Source: Lachnoclostridium sp.
GTDB lineage: Bacteria; Bacillota; Clostridia; Lachnospirales; Lachnospiraceae
Assembly: GCA_023665475.1 (NCBI GenBank)
Contig: JAMPEB010000007.1
Coordinates: 53,495 to 117,494 of the forward strand
Reading direction: 5' to 3'
DNA length: 64,000 bases
Of the stretch, positions 18,671-27,518 are shown in pieces. Below the pieces are notes generated by a model that was given only the letters and a program-made list of their open reading frames with translations, had not been told where the DNA came from and ran no database searches. The position numbers and the translations under genes are program-made. Positions within the stretch are counted from its first letter, which is position 1. Each line of letters opens with the position of its first letter.

Positions 18671-20524
18671 ATGTTTTGTGGAAAATGCGGTGCGGAAATA
18701 AAAGCGGGAGGAAAGTTTTGTGCGGTCTGCGGTACGCCGGTACGGGAGGAGGCTTTACAGGCCGAATCGGGCAGTCCGGCATTCAGTGGGACACCCGGCG
18801 TAAATACGGCGGCACCGATGCAGACTGTATCCGAAATGCCGATACAGACTCCGTTGGCGCCCGGAGTTGGCAATACATCTGCGGATACGCCGAAGAAAGG
18901 CGGGAAAGCAGGGATTTTTGTGGCGATAGGCGTGGCAGCGGTCTTGCTTGTGGTAGTGGTGTCCTGTGTGGTCAATGCGGCAGGCATCAGCAATTTCATG
19001 CATAAGACTTTTTCTTCACCGGAAGGCTATTTTCAATATGTAATGAAAAACGAGGTGACTGCGGCTTCCGAGCGTGCGGGGGGGCTTTACAGCGATATGG
19101 TATCCAAGCTGAATTTCTATGATGTCGGCTATGACGCGGAGTTGACCGTAGAATTGGGCGAGGAGGTTCAGGCGCTTATGAAAATGGCGGGTGCATACAC
19201 GGATCTGTCATCTGATGGCATTGATTTATCCAAATTGGAGAGCTTTAAGGTGGGAGCCGGCGTATCCGTAAAGGATAGCACAGTGGGTTGTAATCTGACG
19301 GCGCATATCAATCAAGTGGCGCTTTTGTCCCTCAACAGCGTAATGGATCTGGCTCAGGGAGAAGCTTATTTCCAGATTCCGGAGCTTTCTAAGACCTATC
19401 TGGGACTGAATATGGAAGACTATGATATGGTGGGTTACTACTACGATCTGGATTCCCTGACAGAAGCTCAGGAGATGAATAAAGAGATAGTCAAGGCGCT
19501 GCCCGGACAGGCGGATGTGGAAAAAATGATTCAGCGCTATCTGAATGTCATGATTGAGAATATGGATGATGTGACCATCGGAAGTAAAAAGCAGTTAAAG
19601 GTGGAGGGTATCACTCAAAAATGCACGGAAATAAAAGTCACGATTGACGGAAAGACTGCGAAAAAAGCAATGGAGGCGGTTATTGAGGAGGCTTTGGACG
19701 ACAAGGACCTTAAAAAGATCATTACGAAAGCAATCGATGCCACGGGCGAGGATGGAGATGAGTATTATGATGAATTTGCGGACGCTTTGGAGTATTTAAA
19801 GACCGAACTGAAATATGTCGGGCAGTCCGACGGTGAGATTGTATTAAAGATATATGTGGATGGGAAAGGCAATGTTATCGGAACTGAGGCGGATTTCGGA
19901 GATGACAGATACAGCAGCGTATTTACCGTGACAAAAGGTAAAGACAAGGCATATGAGATTTCTCTTGTGGAAGATGACGAGAATATTTATTCCTTGTCCG
20001 GAAAAGGGCAGACTTCCCGCGGACTTCTAACCGGAGAATTTGTCTTGGAAGTGGAAAATCAGTCTGTTGCGGAATTTAAGGTGAGCAATCTGGACTTGAA
20101 AAAGTGGGAGAGCGGATATTTCAACGGTTCGGTAGAAATCATGCCATCTTCGGAAATGGGAGAGTTGCTGGCACAGGAGTTTTCCGCTCCCATTGCGTCC
20201 TTTGTGGAGGATGCCTCCATTACGGTTGACTGTAAGGCTTCCGCCGAGGAAGCGGAGTATAGGGTGGCAGTGAACTATGACAGGGAAAAGCTGCTGAGCG
20301 CGACTTTGACGGTGAAAACCGGAAGCGGCTCAAAGGCTTCCGTACCTGACAGCAAGTCCGTTATCATGCTGGAAGATGAAAGCGATTTGATAGAATATGT
20401 GAAAGAAGTAGATTGGGACCAATTGATTACCGGATTGGAAAAGACGGGAGTTTTTGAGGAATTAGTGGGAGATTTGAAGGATGCGATAGCACAGTTGGAT
20501 ATCCTTCTGCGTATGATGCGGTAG
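18671..20524 (+). CDS. Zinc-ribbon membrane-anchored protein
   Basis: Protein of 617 residues. The N-terminus is a zinc ribbon, with CGKC at 3-6 and CAVC at 17-20, followed by a Pro/Gly/Ala linker and one membrane helix (about 80-102: GIFVAIGVAAVLLVVVVSCV). The remaining 500 residues are outside the cell, rich in Asp, Glu and Val, and look like a repeated beta-rich substrate- or envelope-binding region. AGGAGGG precedes the ATG. No enzyme motif is visible. Such zinc-ribbon/membrane/extracellular proteins are common in Clostridia and their function is unknown. Confidence 0.75.
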   Translation: MFCGKCGAEIKAGGKFCAVCGTPVREEALQAESGSPAFSGTPGVNTAAPMQTVSEMPIQTPLAPGVGNTSADTPKKGGKAGIFVAIGVAAVLLVVVVSCVVNAAGISNFMHKTFSSPEGYFQYVMKNEVTAASERAGGLYSDMVSKLNFYDVGYDAELTVELGEEVQALMKMAGAYTDLSSDGIDLSKLESFKVGAGVSVKDSTVGCNLTAHINQVALLSLNSVMDLAQGEAYFQIPELSKTYLGLNMEDYDMVGYYYDLDSLTEAQEMNKEIVKALPGQADVEKMIQRYLNVMIENMDDVTIGSKKQLKVEGITQKCTEIKVTIDGKTAKKAMEAVIEEALDDKDLKKIITKAIDATGEDGDEYYDEFADALEYLKTELKYVGQSDGEIVLKIYVDGKGNVIGTEADFGDDRYSSVFTVTKGKDKAYEISLVEDDENIYSLSGKGQTSRGLLTGEFVLEVENQSVAEFKVSNLDLKKWESGYFNGSVEIMPSSEMGELLAQEFSAPIASFVEDASITVDCKASAEEAEYRVAVNYDREKLLSATLTVKTGSGSKASVPDSKSVIMLEDESDLIEYVKEVDWDQLITGLEKTGVFEELVGDLKDAIAQLDILLRMMR

Positions 20525-20548
20525 AAAGCAGTAACTTTTCATCAGGAA

Positions 20549-20590
20549 AAACCGATGCAGGCGTTTATAGGGGCTTGCATCGGTTTCTTT
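20549..20590 (+). terminator. Intrinsic terminator after the zinc-ribbon gene
   Basis: AAACCGATGCA (20549-20559) pairs perfectly with TGCATCGGTTT (20576-20586), with a short T-rich tail. It separates the zinc-ribbon gene from the glycan locus. Confidence 0.75.
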
Positions 20591-20602
20591 GATTAATAAG
20601 GC

Positions 20603-20631
20603 TTGCCCCGGATGCGTGTTTTGGGTATAAT
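20603..20631 (+). promoter_or_regulatory. Promoter of the first glycan operon
   Basis: TTGCCC (20603-20608), a 17-base spacer, and TATAAT (20626-20631). The RNA would start near 20638 and carry the three-hairpin element before the ABC flippase gene. Confidence 0.68.
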
Positions 20632-20653
20632 AAAACCATGTGCATGGCGCAGA

Positions 20654-20809
20654 AGTGTGAAGAGAATTTCTAAGCCCGCAAGAGGGTGTGTAAACACCCC
20701 TCTTCAGGACGCGGACTAAGAAATTCCAGATCTTCACACCGAAGAACGCAAAATCGGCGTTCTTCTGGGATTGTTTGTGCCTACTGCGCAGGCATGGTGG
20801 GAAGTGTGA
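20654..20809 (+). promoter_or_regulatory. Three-hairpin leader RNA element, copy 1
   Basis: Hairpin 1: GTGTGA (20655) with TCACAC (20734), and GAATTTCTAAG (20664) with CTAAGAAATTC (20716), with one A-A mismatch and a long variable tip. Hairpin 2: GAAGAACGC (20741-20749) with GCGTTCTTC (20757-20765). Hairpin 3: TGCCT (20778) with AGGCA (20790). A second AGTGTGA (20803-20809) follows, just before the ribosome site, and could compete for the same TCACAC. A second copy lies at 30056-30190. The 313 bases between the genes hold only this, a promoter and a terminator. Confidence 0.72.
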
Positions 20810-20825
20810 TTGAAATAGGAAGGGT

Positions 20826-22589
20826 ATGGTGAGCCCTATGCGGCAGATATTAAGAAAACTGAATGTCCTGCTGGATAAGAAGCAGAAGCACACTATGGCA
20901 GGACTTATGGTTATGATGGTTATCGGGGCTTTCCTGCAGACGGCAGGAGTGGGGCTGTTGGTGGAGGTAGTGAACATTGCCATTGACCCGCAGGCGGTTC
21001 AGGACAGCCGGATTGCCCGGACTTTTTATGAAATTCTGGGAAGCCAAGATTACAAAAGTTTTTCCGTTACCGTAATGGCAGCATTGATAGCAGTTTTCGT
21101 TGTGAAAAACATTTTTTTATATGTGCAGCAGAAATGGATGTTCGCCTTTGTATATACCAATCAGTTCAGGACATCCGAGCGGATGATGTGTAATTATCTG
21201 CGGAGGAATTATGAGTTTTATCTCAATGCCGACACGGCGGTGGTGCAGCGGAGCATCACCTCGGATGTAAATAATATGTACGCCTTGATTTTAGCCTTGC
21301 TGCAGATGCTGTCAGACGGAGTGGTATCAGTGTTCATTATCGGCTACTGTCTCATCAATAACGGTACCATGACCATGATTCTGGCTGTGGTTCTGGTGAC
21401 TTTGATGTTGATCATAAAAAAGGTGTTGAAGCCCATTATGTATCAGGCGGGCAAGGACAATCAGGATTATTACAGCGGGCTGTTTAAATGGATTTCCCAG
21501 ACAGTGCTGGGCATCAAAGAAGTAAAGGTAGCCTGCAAGGAGCAGTATTTTGTATCGGAGTACCGCAAATGCGGAAAGGGGTATGTGGATGCGGTACAGC
21601 GTTACAGCTTGTATAATAACATTCCCAAGCTTTTGATAGAGACGGCATGTGTGGCGGCTATGGTAGGATACATGATAGTTCTGGTATTGACGGGCGTATC
21701 TACGGAGAATATGCTGGAGGTGTTCAGCACGCTTGCTGCGGCGGCGTTTATCTTGCTGCCCTGCGTGAACCGGATTAACAATCAAATCAATTCGATTGCT
21801 TATTTTGAACCGTTTTTTATGGGAGTCAGCGATAATTTACAGGATGAGATTGCGGGGGAAAAGGTGGACATGTCTTTTGCCACGGACGGCGAGGAAAAGC
21901 TTCCAGTCAAAAAGGTGATAGAGATGAAAGATATCACCTATGCTTATCCGGGTACGGAAAAATTGATTTTTGACCATGCCAATCTGACGATTCCTGTAGG
22001 TTTGGCCGTAGGCATTGTGGGCACCACAGGCGCCGGAAAGAGCACGGTGGTAGATATTCTGTTGGGACTTTTGAAGGTGAGAGAGGGCAGGATTTGTGCG
22101 GACGGACAGGATGTGATGGAGCGTTACAGGCAATGGCTTAAGAATGTGGGTTATATTCCGCAGATGATTTTTATGCTGGACGACACCATCCGCAAAAATG
22201 TTGCATTCGGCGTGCCGGAGGATAAAATTGACGAAAAGCGGCTGTGGGAAGTATTGAAGGAAGCACAACTGGATGAATTTGTAAAAACTCTGCCAGACGG
22301 GCTGGATACGGGCATCGGAGAACGGGGCATCCGCCTGTCCGGGGGACAGAGGCAGAGAATCGGCATTGCAAGGGCGCTTTATAATGATCCGGAGGTGCTG
22401 ATTTTGGACGAGGCGACTTCTGCCCTTGACAATGATACGGAAGCCGCCATTATGGAATCCATTAACAGACTGCACGGTAAAAAAACACTTGTTATTATTG
22501 CCCACAGACTACAGACCATTGAGAAATGTGATTTGGTTTACCGGGTGGAAGACGGGAAAACAGTGATAGAGCGGGGACAGCTTGCATGA
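20826..22589 (+). CDS. ABC transporter, membrane and ATPase domains (PglK-like flippase)
   Basis: Half-transporter of about 587 residues. Six helices (about 25-320) are followed by an ATPase domain with Walker A GTTGAGKST near 399, LSGGQRQR, and LILDEATSALD. As the first gene of a glycan locus, directly followed by a glycosyltransferase, it most likely flips a lipid-linked sugar, as PglK does. Start choice is unsure: ATG 20826 lies close to AGGAAGGG, and ATG 20838 lies 13 bases from it. The three-hairpin element ends 17 bases upstream. Confidence 0.82.
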   Translation: MVSPMRQILRKLNVLLDKKQKHTMAGLMVMMVIGAFLQTAGVGLLVEVVNIAIDPQAVQDSRIARTFYEILGSQDYKSFSVTVMAALIAVFVVKNIFLYVQQKWMFAFVYTNQFRTSERMMCNYLRRNYEFYLNADTAVVQRSITSDVNNMYALILALLQMLSDGVVSVFIIGYCLINNGTMTMILAVVLVTLMLIIKKVLKPIMYQAGKDNQDYYSGLFKWISQTVLGIKEVKVACKEQYFVSEYRKCGKGYVDAVQRYSLYNNIPKLLIETACVAAMVGYMIVLVLTGVSTENMLEVFSTLAAAAFILLPCVNRINNQINSIAYFEPFFMGVSDNLQDEIAGEKVDMSFATDGEEKLPVKKVIEMKDITYAYPGTEKLIFDHANLTIPVGLAVGIVGTTGAGKSTVVDILLGLLKVREGRICADGQDVMERYRQWLKNVGYIPQMIFMLDDTIRKNVAFGVPEDKIDEKRLWEVLKEAQLDEFVKTLPDGLDTGIGERGIRLSGGQRQRIGIARALYNDPEVLILDEATSALDNDTEAAIMESINRLHGKKTLVIIAHRLQTIEKCDLVYRVEDGKTVIERGQLA

Positions 22590-23638
22590 AATTGAGCATA
22601 ATTGTGCCGGTGTATAATATGGCGTCTGACGGAAAACTGAATTTTTGCATGGATTCGCTGGTGGGACAGACCCTGCCCGCTTCCGAATATGAGATTCTGG
22701 CGGTGGATGACGCTTCCACGGATTCTTCCTTGGAAATTTTGAGGGATTATGAGCGTAGGTATCCGGACAGGGTGAGGGTCATTCATTATGAGGTGAACAA
22801 AAGGCAGGGCGGCGCCAAGAATGAGGGATTAAAGCATGCCAAGGGGGACTTTATAGGATTTATCGACAGCGATGACTGGGCAGCGCCCGATTATTATGAG
22901 AAGCTTTTGCAAAAGGCGGAAGAGACAGGGGCGGACCTTGTGGGCTGCGATTATAATCTGGTGACGGAGCACACTTTTACGGTGGGCAGGGTGGTGCGGA
23001 ATAATACGGCAGACCAGACAGGCATATTGGATAAGGAACGGCATAAAAAGCTGTTAATGCGCCCCGGGAGTATGGTGATTAAAATTTACCGCCATAGCGT
23101 GATAAAGGAGAATTGTCTGGATTTTCCCGAGGGTATTTTTTATGAGGATAACTGTGCCGGACCGGTTTGGTCCCTGTATTTTACCCATTTTGAAAAAGTG
23201 GAAGAACCCTTGTATTATTATTATCAGCATCAGGTGTCCACGGTGCATCATATTACGGAAGCAAAATGCAGAGACCGCATGAAGGCGGCGGAGCTTTTGT
23301 ATGAGGAGTGTAAACGCAGGGGATTTTTCGAAGAATATAAGGAAGAAATCGAATACCGCTTTGTAGAGCTTTATTATGTAAACACGCTGTTTTCTTATTT
23401 GTCAGGGGTAAAGCATCCACGCTTAAGATTTGTAAAAGAGCTGCGCGCAGGGGTGGCGGAGAGGTTTCCGGATTTTCAAAAGAACGGGTATTACAGGACT
23501 ATGACGGGAGCGCAGGAGCAGAAGTTTATTGTCCTGCTGCAGAAGTCGGCGCCGGCGTTTTTGGGGTACTATAAGTTAAAAAGATTGATATGGAAGATGA
23601 TTTCGGTATGCAAAAATGCCGTTTCTACGGAGGAATAA
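22586..23638 (+). CDS. Family 2 glycosyltransferase
   Basis: GT-A glycosyltransferase of 350 residues. The N-terminal SIIVPVYN is followed by the nucleotide-binding VDDASTDSS and the metal-binding FIDSDDW near residue 93, all intact. No membrane helix is evident, so it acts at the cytoplasmic face. It overlaps the flippase gene by 4 bases (ATGA), implying coupled translation and a shared glycan pathway. It could transfer pseudaminic acid or another sugar; the donor is not determined. Confidence 0.85.
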   Translation: MKLSIIVPVYNMASDGKLNFCMDSLVGQTLPASEYEILAVDDASTDSSLEILRDYERRYPDRVRVIHYEVNKRQGGAKNEGLKHAKGDFIGFIDSDDWAAPDYYEKLLQKAEETGADLVGCDYNLVTEHTFTVGRVVRNNTADQTGILDKERHKKLLMRPGSMVIKIYRHSVIKENCLDFPEGIFYEDNCAGPVWSLYFTHFEKVEEPLYYYYQHQVSTVHHITEAKCRDRMKAAELLYEECKRRGFFEEYKEEIEYRFVELYYVNTLFSYLSGVKHPRLRFVKELRAGVAERFPDFQKNGYYRTMTGAQEQKFIVLLQKSAPAFLGYYKLKRLIWKMISVCKNAVSTEE

Positions 23639-23649
23639 GGGGTATCAAA

Positions 23650-24351
23650 ATGAAGAGAATAGCAATCATTACGGCGAGGGGCGGCAGTAAGCGCATTCCC
23701 CGGAAAAATATCAAGAAATTTTGCGGAAAGCCGATTTTGGCGTACTCTATTGAGGCGGCATTGCAGTCGGGAGAGTTTGATGTGGTGATGGTGTCCACGG
23801 ATGATGAGGAGATTGCGGGGCTCGCAAAGGAGTATGGCGCAGAAGTGCCCTTTTACCGCAGTGAAGCCACGGCAAATGATTTTGCCACCACCAATGATGT
23901 GCTGCGGGAAGTGCTTTCCGAGTATGAAAAGCGGGGACAGCATTTTGATATCGGGGTATGTATTTATCCCACGGCGCCTTTTGTAACGGCAGAGAAGCTG
24001 CAGCGGGCGGTAGGGGAGCTGGAGGAGAGTCATGCGGATGCCCTGATTCCGGTGGTGCAGTTTTCCTATCCCCCTCAGAGGGCGTTGGTAATGGAGGAGG
24101 GCGGAATGATTTTCAAGTATCCGGAATATCTGGACAGCCGTTCACAGGATTTGGAGCCTCATTATCATGATGCAGGACAGTTTTATGCTTTCCGCACAGA
24201 AGCATTTAGGGTGAACGGCAAGCTTATGGTGGGAAATCTTCTGCCTTTGGTGGTATCGGAGATGGAAGTGCAGGATATTGATAATCAGACGGATTGGGAG
24301 ATTGCGGAGATAAAGTACCGGCTGATGACAGAAAAGCAGGAAAAAGAATAA
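23650..24351 (+). CDS. pseF: Pseudaminic acid cytidylyltransferase PseF
   Basis: Makes CMP-pseudaminic acid from CTP and pseudaminic acid; 233 residues. The CTP-binding N-terminus IITARGGSKRIPRKNIK and the ATANDFATTNDVL and FYAFRTEAF segments match PseF better than NeuA. A longer frame opens at 23590, but the ATG at 23650 has GGAGGAA upstream and gives the family N-terminus. It is followed by pseI and pseG. Confidence 0.87.
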   Translation: MKRIAIITARGGSKRIPRKNIKKFCGKPILAYSIEAALQSGEFDVVMVSTDDEEIAGLAKEYGAEVPFYRSEATANDFATTNDVLREVLSEYEKRGQHFDIGVCIYPTAPFVTAEKLQRAVGELEESHADALIPVVQFSYPPQRALVMEEGGMIFKYPEYLDSRSQDLEPHYHDAGQFYAFRTEAFRVNGKLMVGNLLPLVVSEMEVQDIDNQTDWEIAEIKYRLMTEKQEKE

Positions 24352-24391
24352 AAACGCATGTTATTTAAAGCTGAAAGGAAACCATGCTGAC

Positions 24392-25501
24392 ATGAAAAAG
24401 GAAATCATGATAGGTAAACATAGGATTAGCGAGGATTCTCCCACATTTATCATTGCGGAGATGTCCGCCAATCATCTGATGGATTTTGACAGGGCAGCGG
24501 CTATTTTGCGGGCGGCAAAGGCTGCGGGGGCGGACGCCGTTAAATTGCAGACCTATACGCCGGATACCATTACCTTAAACTGTGACGCTCCCTGTTTTCA
24601 GATTACGCAGGGGACCATCTGGGATGGCACCACGCTGCACAAATTGTATCAAACGGCATATACCCCCTGGGAGTGGCAGCCAAAGTTAAAAAAAATGGCG
24701 GAAGAGCTTGGGATGGAGTTGTTTTCTTCGCCTTTTGATTTTAGCAGCGTGGATTTTCTTGAGGAGATGGATGTGCCGGCGTACAAAGTGGCCTCTTTTG
24801 AAATAAACGATATCCCTCTGATAAAAAGGATTGCCCAAACGAAAAAGCCTATTATCATATCTACCGGAATTGCTTATCTGGAAGATATCGAACGGGCGCT
24901 GAAGACTTGTCGGGAAGCCGGAAACGAAAATGTGATTCTGCTAAAGTGTACTTCGGCGTATCCGGCGCCTTATGAGGATATCAATTTGAAAACCATTCCC
25001 TCCATGAAAGAGATATTTGACTGTCTGGCGGGACTGTCGGATCACACCATGGGCAGCGCCGTAGCGGTTGCGGGCGTAGCCATGGGAGCCAGAATTGTGG
25101 AAAAGCACCTGACCCTGCGCAGGGCGGACGGCGGCGCGGACGCGGCGTTTTCCATGGAACCGGAGGAATTTAAGGAAATGGCGGATAACATTCGGTTGAT
25201 TGAGAAAGCCATGGGCCGGGTGACTTATGATTTGACGGACAAGCAAAAGAAGAGCAGAGAACATTCCCGCTCTCTTTTTGTGGCGGAGGATATGAAAGCG
25301 GGGGATGTGTTTACACCCCAAAATCTGCGTTCCGTGAGACCTGCCAATGGTCTGCATACACAGTATTATGAGGAACTTTTGGGAAAGAGGATTGCCAAAG
25401 ATGTAAAGGCAGGCACTCCCATGAGTTGGGACTTAGTGGATTTTGAAGCAGGGAGGATATCATCATGTTTATCATCCGGGCAGACGGAAACGCAAAAATA
25501 G
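24392..25501 (+). CDS. pseI: Pseudaminic acid synthase PseI
   Basis: Condenses the trideoxy-altrose sugar with PEP to give pseudaminic acid; 369 residues. A NeuB-type TIM barrel (FIIAEMSANHLMDF, DAVKLQTYTPDT, SSPFDFSSVDFL, VEKHLTLRR) is followed by a C-terminal SAF domain (RSLFVAEDMKAGDVF onward). The ATG overlaps the stop of a three-codon reading frame at 24384 that is closer to the AAGGA site, so the gene may be translated by coupling. Its end overlaps pseG by 37 bases. Confidence 0.9.
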   Translation: MKKEIMIGKHRISEDSPTFIIAEMSANHLMDFDRAAAILRAAKAAGADAVKLQTYTPDTITLNCDAPCFQITQGTIWDGTTLHKLYQTAYTPWEWQPKLKKMAEELGMELFSSPFDFSSVDFLEEMDVPAYKVASFEINDIPLIKRIAQTKKPIIISTGIAYLEDIERALKTCREAGNENVILLKCTSAYPAPYEDINLKTIPSMKEIFDCLAGLSDHTMGSAVAVAGVAMGARIVEKHLTLRRADGGADAAFSMEPEEFKEMADNIRLIEKAMGRVTYDLTDKQKKSREHSRSLFVAEDMKAGDVFTPQNLRSVRPANGLHTQYYEELLGKRIAKDVKAGTPMSWDLVDFEAGRISSCLSSGQTETQK

Positions 25502-26583
25502 GCGCAGGACATTTGATGAGATGCCTGACTATAGCGGAGGCGCTGAGAGAGGCACTGTGTAAAGAGAACAAAACCGCTGAGGCGGATGATATTTTATTTG
25601 TGTGCGCGGACACGGATTCCGCAAAGCTCGTAGAAGAAAGAGGATTTACGGCAAGAGCGCTGGATACAGACTATCGAAAGATGGAGCGGGAGCTTTCCGA
25701 ATGGGAGAAAATATATGAGGAGTTTGAGCAGGGAAAGAAACAAAACGCCAAAAATAAAATTCCGTGCGTTATTTTAATAGACAGTTATAATGTCACAGAT
25801 TCCTATTTGATACGGTTGAAAAAGCGCATGCCGGATTATACTCTTGTTTTGCTGGATGATATGCAGGAACATGCCTATCCGGCGGATGTGGTGGTGAACT
25901 ATAATATTTTTGCGGACCCGGAGATATATGATAAGCTGTATGCTTCGGGGCAGAATAGAGTGAAACTTTGTCTGGGAAACCGGTATGTACCTGTGAGGAA
26001 GCAGTTTCTGGACAGACCGTATCAGGTGGCGGACAAGGTGGAACGGGTATTGATTACAACCGGGGGCGGGGATATCGATAATATTGCAGGAAGAATATTA
26101 GAGGCATTGTTGGAAACAGAGAAAAGTAATAATAGAGAAAAGTTGAATTATGATTTGATATTAGGCAGATTCCACCCGGGATTGCAGGAGATGCAGGAGT
26201 TTGCCGCAGGATGTCCCCGTATCCATATCCATCATGATGTTCGGGATATGGCGGCTTTGATGGAGAGCTGCGATCTGGCGGTCACCGCAGGGGGTAGCAC
26301 AATTTATGAATTAGCGACAGTGGGAGTTCCTTTGATTTGTTTTTCTTATGCCCAAAATCAAGAGCTGATGACGGAATACATAGGAAGAGAACAAATCGCC
26401 GGTTTTGCCGGAGCATATCATAAAGATGCGGATGCCGTCATCACTGAAATCAAGAGGATTTTTACAGAGTTTTGTCAAGATGCGACAAAAAGAAACAAGT
26501 GTTATTTAAAGGAAAGACAGATGGTGGATGGACTGGGAGCCATGCGTCTGGTGCAGGAAGTATTGCTTGGCATAAATACCTGA
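25465..26583 (+). CDS. pseG: UDP-2,4-diacetamido-2,4,6-trideoxy-altropyranose hydrolase PseG
   Basis: Removes UDP from the pseudaminic acid precursor; 372 residues. The PseG start IRADGNAKIGAGHLMRCLT carries the catalytic-type GH. The C-terminal GT-B-like half has TTGGGDIDN, then TAGGSTIYELATVGVPLI for nucleotide binding. It is about 100 residues longer than Campylobacter PseG, partly from an Lys/Glu-rich stretch near 75-95. No acetyltransferase (PseH) domain is fused. It overlaps pseI. Confidence 0.87.
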   Translation: MFIIRADGNAKIGAGHLMRCLTIAEALREALCKENKTAEADDILFVCADTDSAKLVEERGFTARALDTDYRKMERELSEWEKIYEEFEQGKKQNAKNKIPCVILIDSYNVTDSYLIRLKKRMPDYTLVLLDDMQEHAYPADVVVNYNIFADPEIYDKLYASGQNRVKLCLGNRYVPVRKQFLDRPYQVADKVERVLITTGGGDIDNIAGRILEALLETEKSNNREKLNYDLILGRFHPGLQEMQEFAAGCPRIHIHHDVRDMAALMESCDLAVTAGGSTIYELATVGVPLICFSYAQNQELMTEYIGREQIAGFAGAYHKDADAVITEIKRIFTEFCQDATKRNKCYLKERQMVDGLGAMRLVQEVLLGINT

Positions 26584-26595
26584 ATATGGTATAAT
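26567..26595 (+). promoter_or_regulatory. Promoter before the SGNH hydrolase gene
   Basis: TTGGCA (26567-26572), a 17-base spacer, and TATAAT (26590-26595) with an upstream TG. It overlaps the end of pseG and can drive the downstream glycan genes separately. Confidence 0.72.
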
Positions 26596-26661
26596 GTCCG
26601 AAAAGGGTCTGCATTTTTCGGGGTCTGCCCTGAATTTGCATTGTGTTCATGGAGGCGTTGT

Positions 26662-27504
26662 TTGAAAAGAAAGATCAGCAGACAGATAATGATATATGAC
26701 ATAATAGCGGCAGTATGTTTTCTGGGCTGCCTGTTTGTCGGTATGCCCTCCCGGGAACCTAAGGAGGAAAGAGGAAATATCCTTATTCTGGGTGACAGTA
26801 TCGTAGGAATCTGCCGTGACGATACTTCGGTGACTGCCATCATGAGTGAGCTTTTAGGAGAACCGGTATACAACGGAGCCTTGGGAGGCACCTGTTACAG
26901 TTATGCGGACGCTGATATGAGACTTGCCTATACGAAGGATTGCTTTAATCTGGCAGGACTTTCGCAGGCGCTTTATACGGGTGATTTCCGTCCCCAACAG
27001 CACGCCCGTGTCAGAGAGAGTGCAACCGAGTATTTTGAAGATGTGATATATGATCTGTCTACAATGAAGTTGAATGACATCCATACCGTAATCCTTGTCT
27101 ATGGAGTCAACGATTATCATGATGCGGTGGCGTTGTCCAATCCGGAAGATTTATATGATCCTTATACTTTTGAGGGAGCCATGCGAAGCTCTGTCAGATA
27201 TTTAAAGAAGGCAATGCCTCAAAGCAGGATTATTTTGGTCACTCCCCTATATAGCTGGTATCCTCCGCTGGGGCTCACCTGTGAGAACTATGATACGGGG
27301 AACGGATTTTTGGAAGATTATGTAAATGCGGAAATGGTAATGGCAAAAGAATTGGATTTGGAAGTGATTGATCTCTATCATGATTTCTATAAGCATGACA
27401 ATTACGAAGATTGGAAGACTTATACAGTGGACGGGCTGCATCCTAATGAAACGGGACGAAGCATGATAGCCCGCGCTTTGACGGATTATCTGCAAGATTT
27501 ATAG
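26662..27504 (+). CDS. Membrane-anchored SGNH/GDSL hydrolase
   Basis: Probable extracytoplasmic esterase or acyl-group hydrolase of about 280 residues. One N-terminal helix is followed by the SGNH fold: GDS in ILILGDSIVG, the block III YGVND, and the C-terminal DGLHP with catalytic Asp and His. The triad looks complete. The TTG at 26662 is chosen because GGAGG lies 6 bases upstream. Within a glycan locus it probably edits acetyl or other acyl groups on the exported sugar, which is inference. Confidence 0.78.
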   Translation: MKRKISRQIMIYDIIAAVCFLGCLFVGMPSREPKEERGNILILGDSIVGICRDDTSVTAIMSELLGEPVYNGALGGTCYSYADADMRLAYTKDCFNLAGLSQALYTGDFRPQQHARVRESATEYFEDVIYDLSTMKLNDIHTVILVYGVNDYHDAVALSNPEDLYDPYTFEGAMRSSVRYLKKAMPQSRIILVTPLYSWYPPLGLTCENYDTGNGFLEDYVNAEMVMAKELDLEVIDLYHDFYKHDNYEDWKTYTVDGLHPNETGRSMIARALTDYLQDL

Positions 27505-27518
27505 TAAAGGGTAGAAAA

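Noticed and set aside
20654..20809. Explaining the AGTGTGA ends of the leader element as a target-site duplication of an insertion
   Set aside because: The same bases flank both copies; target duplications would differ between loci, so they belong to the element.
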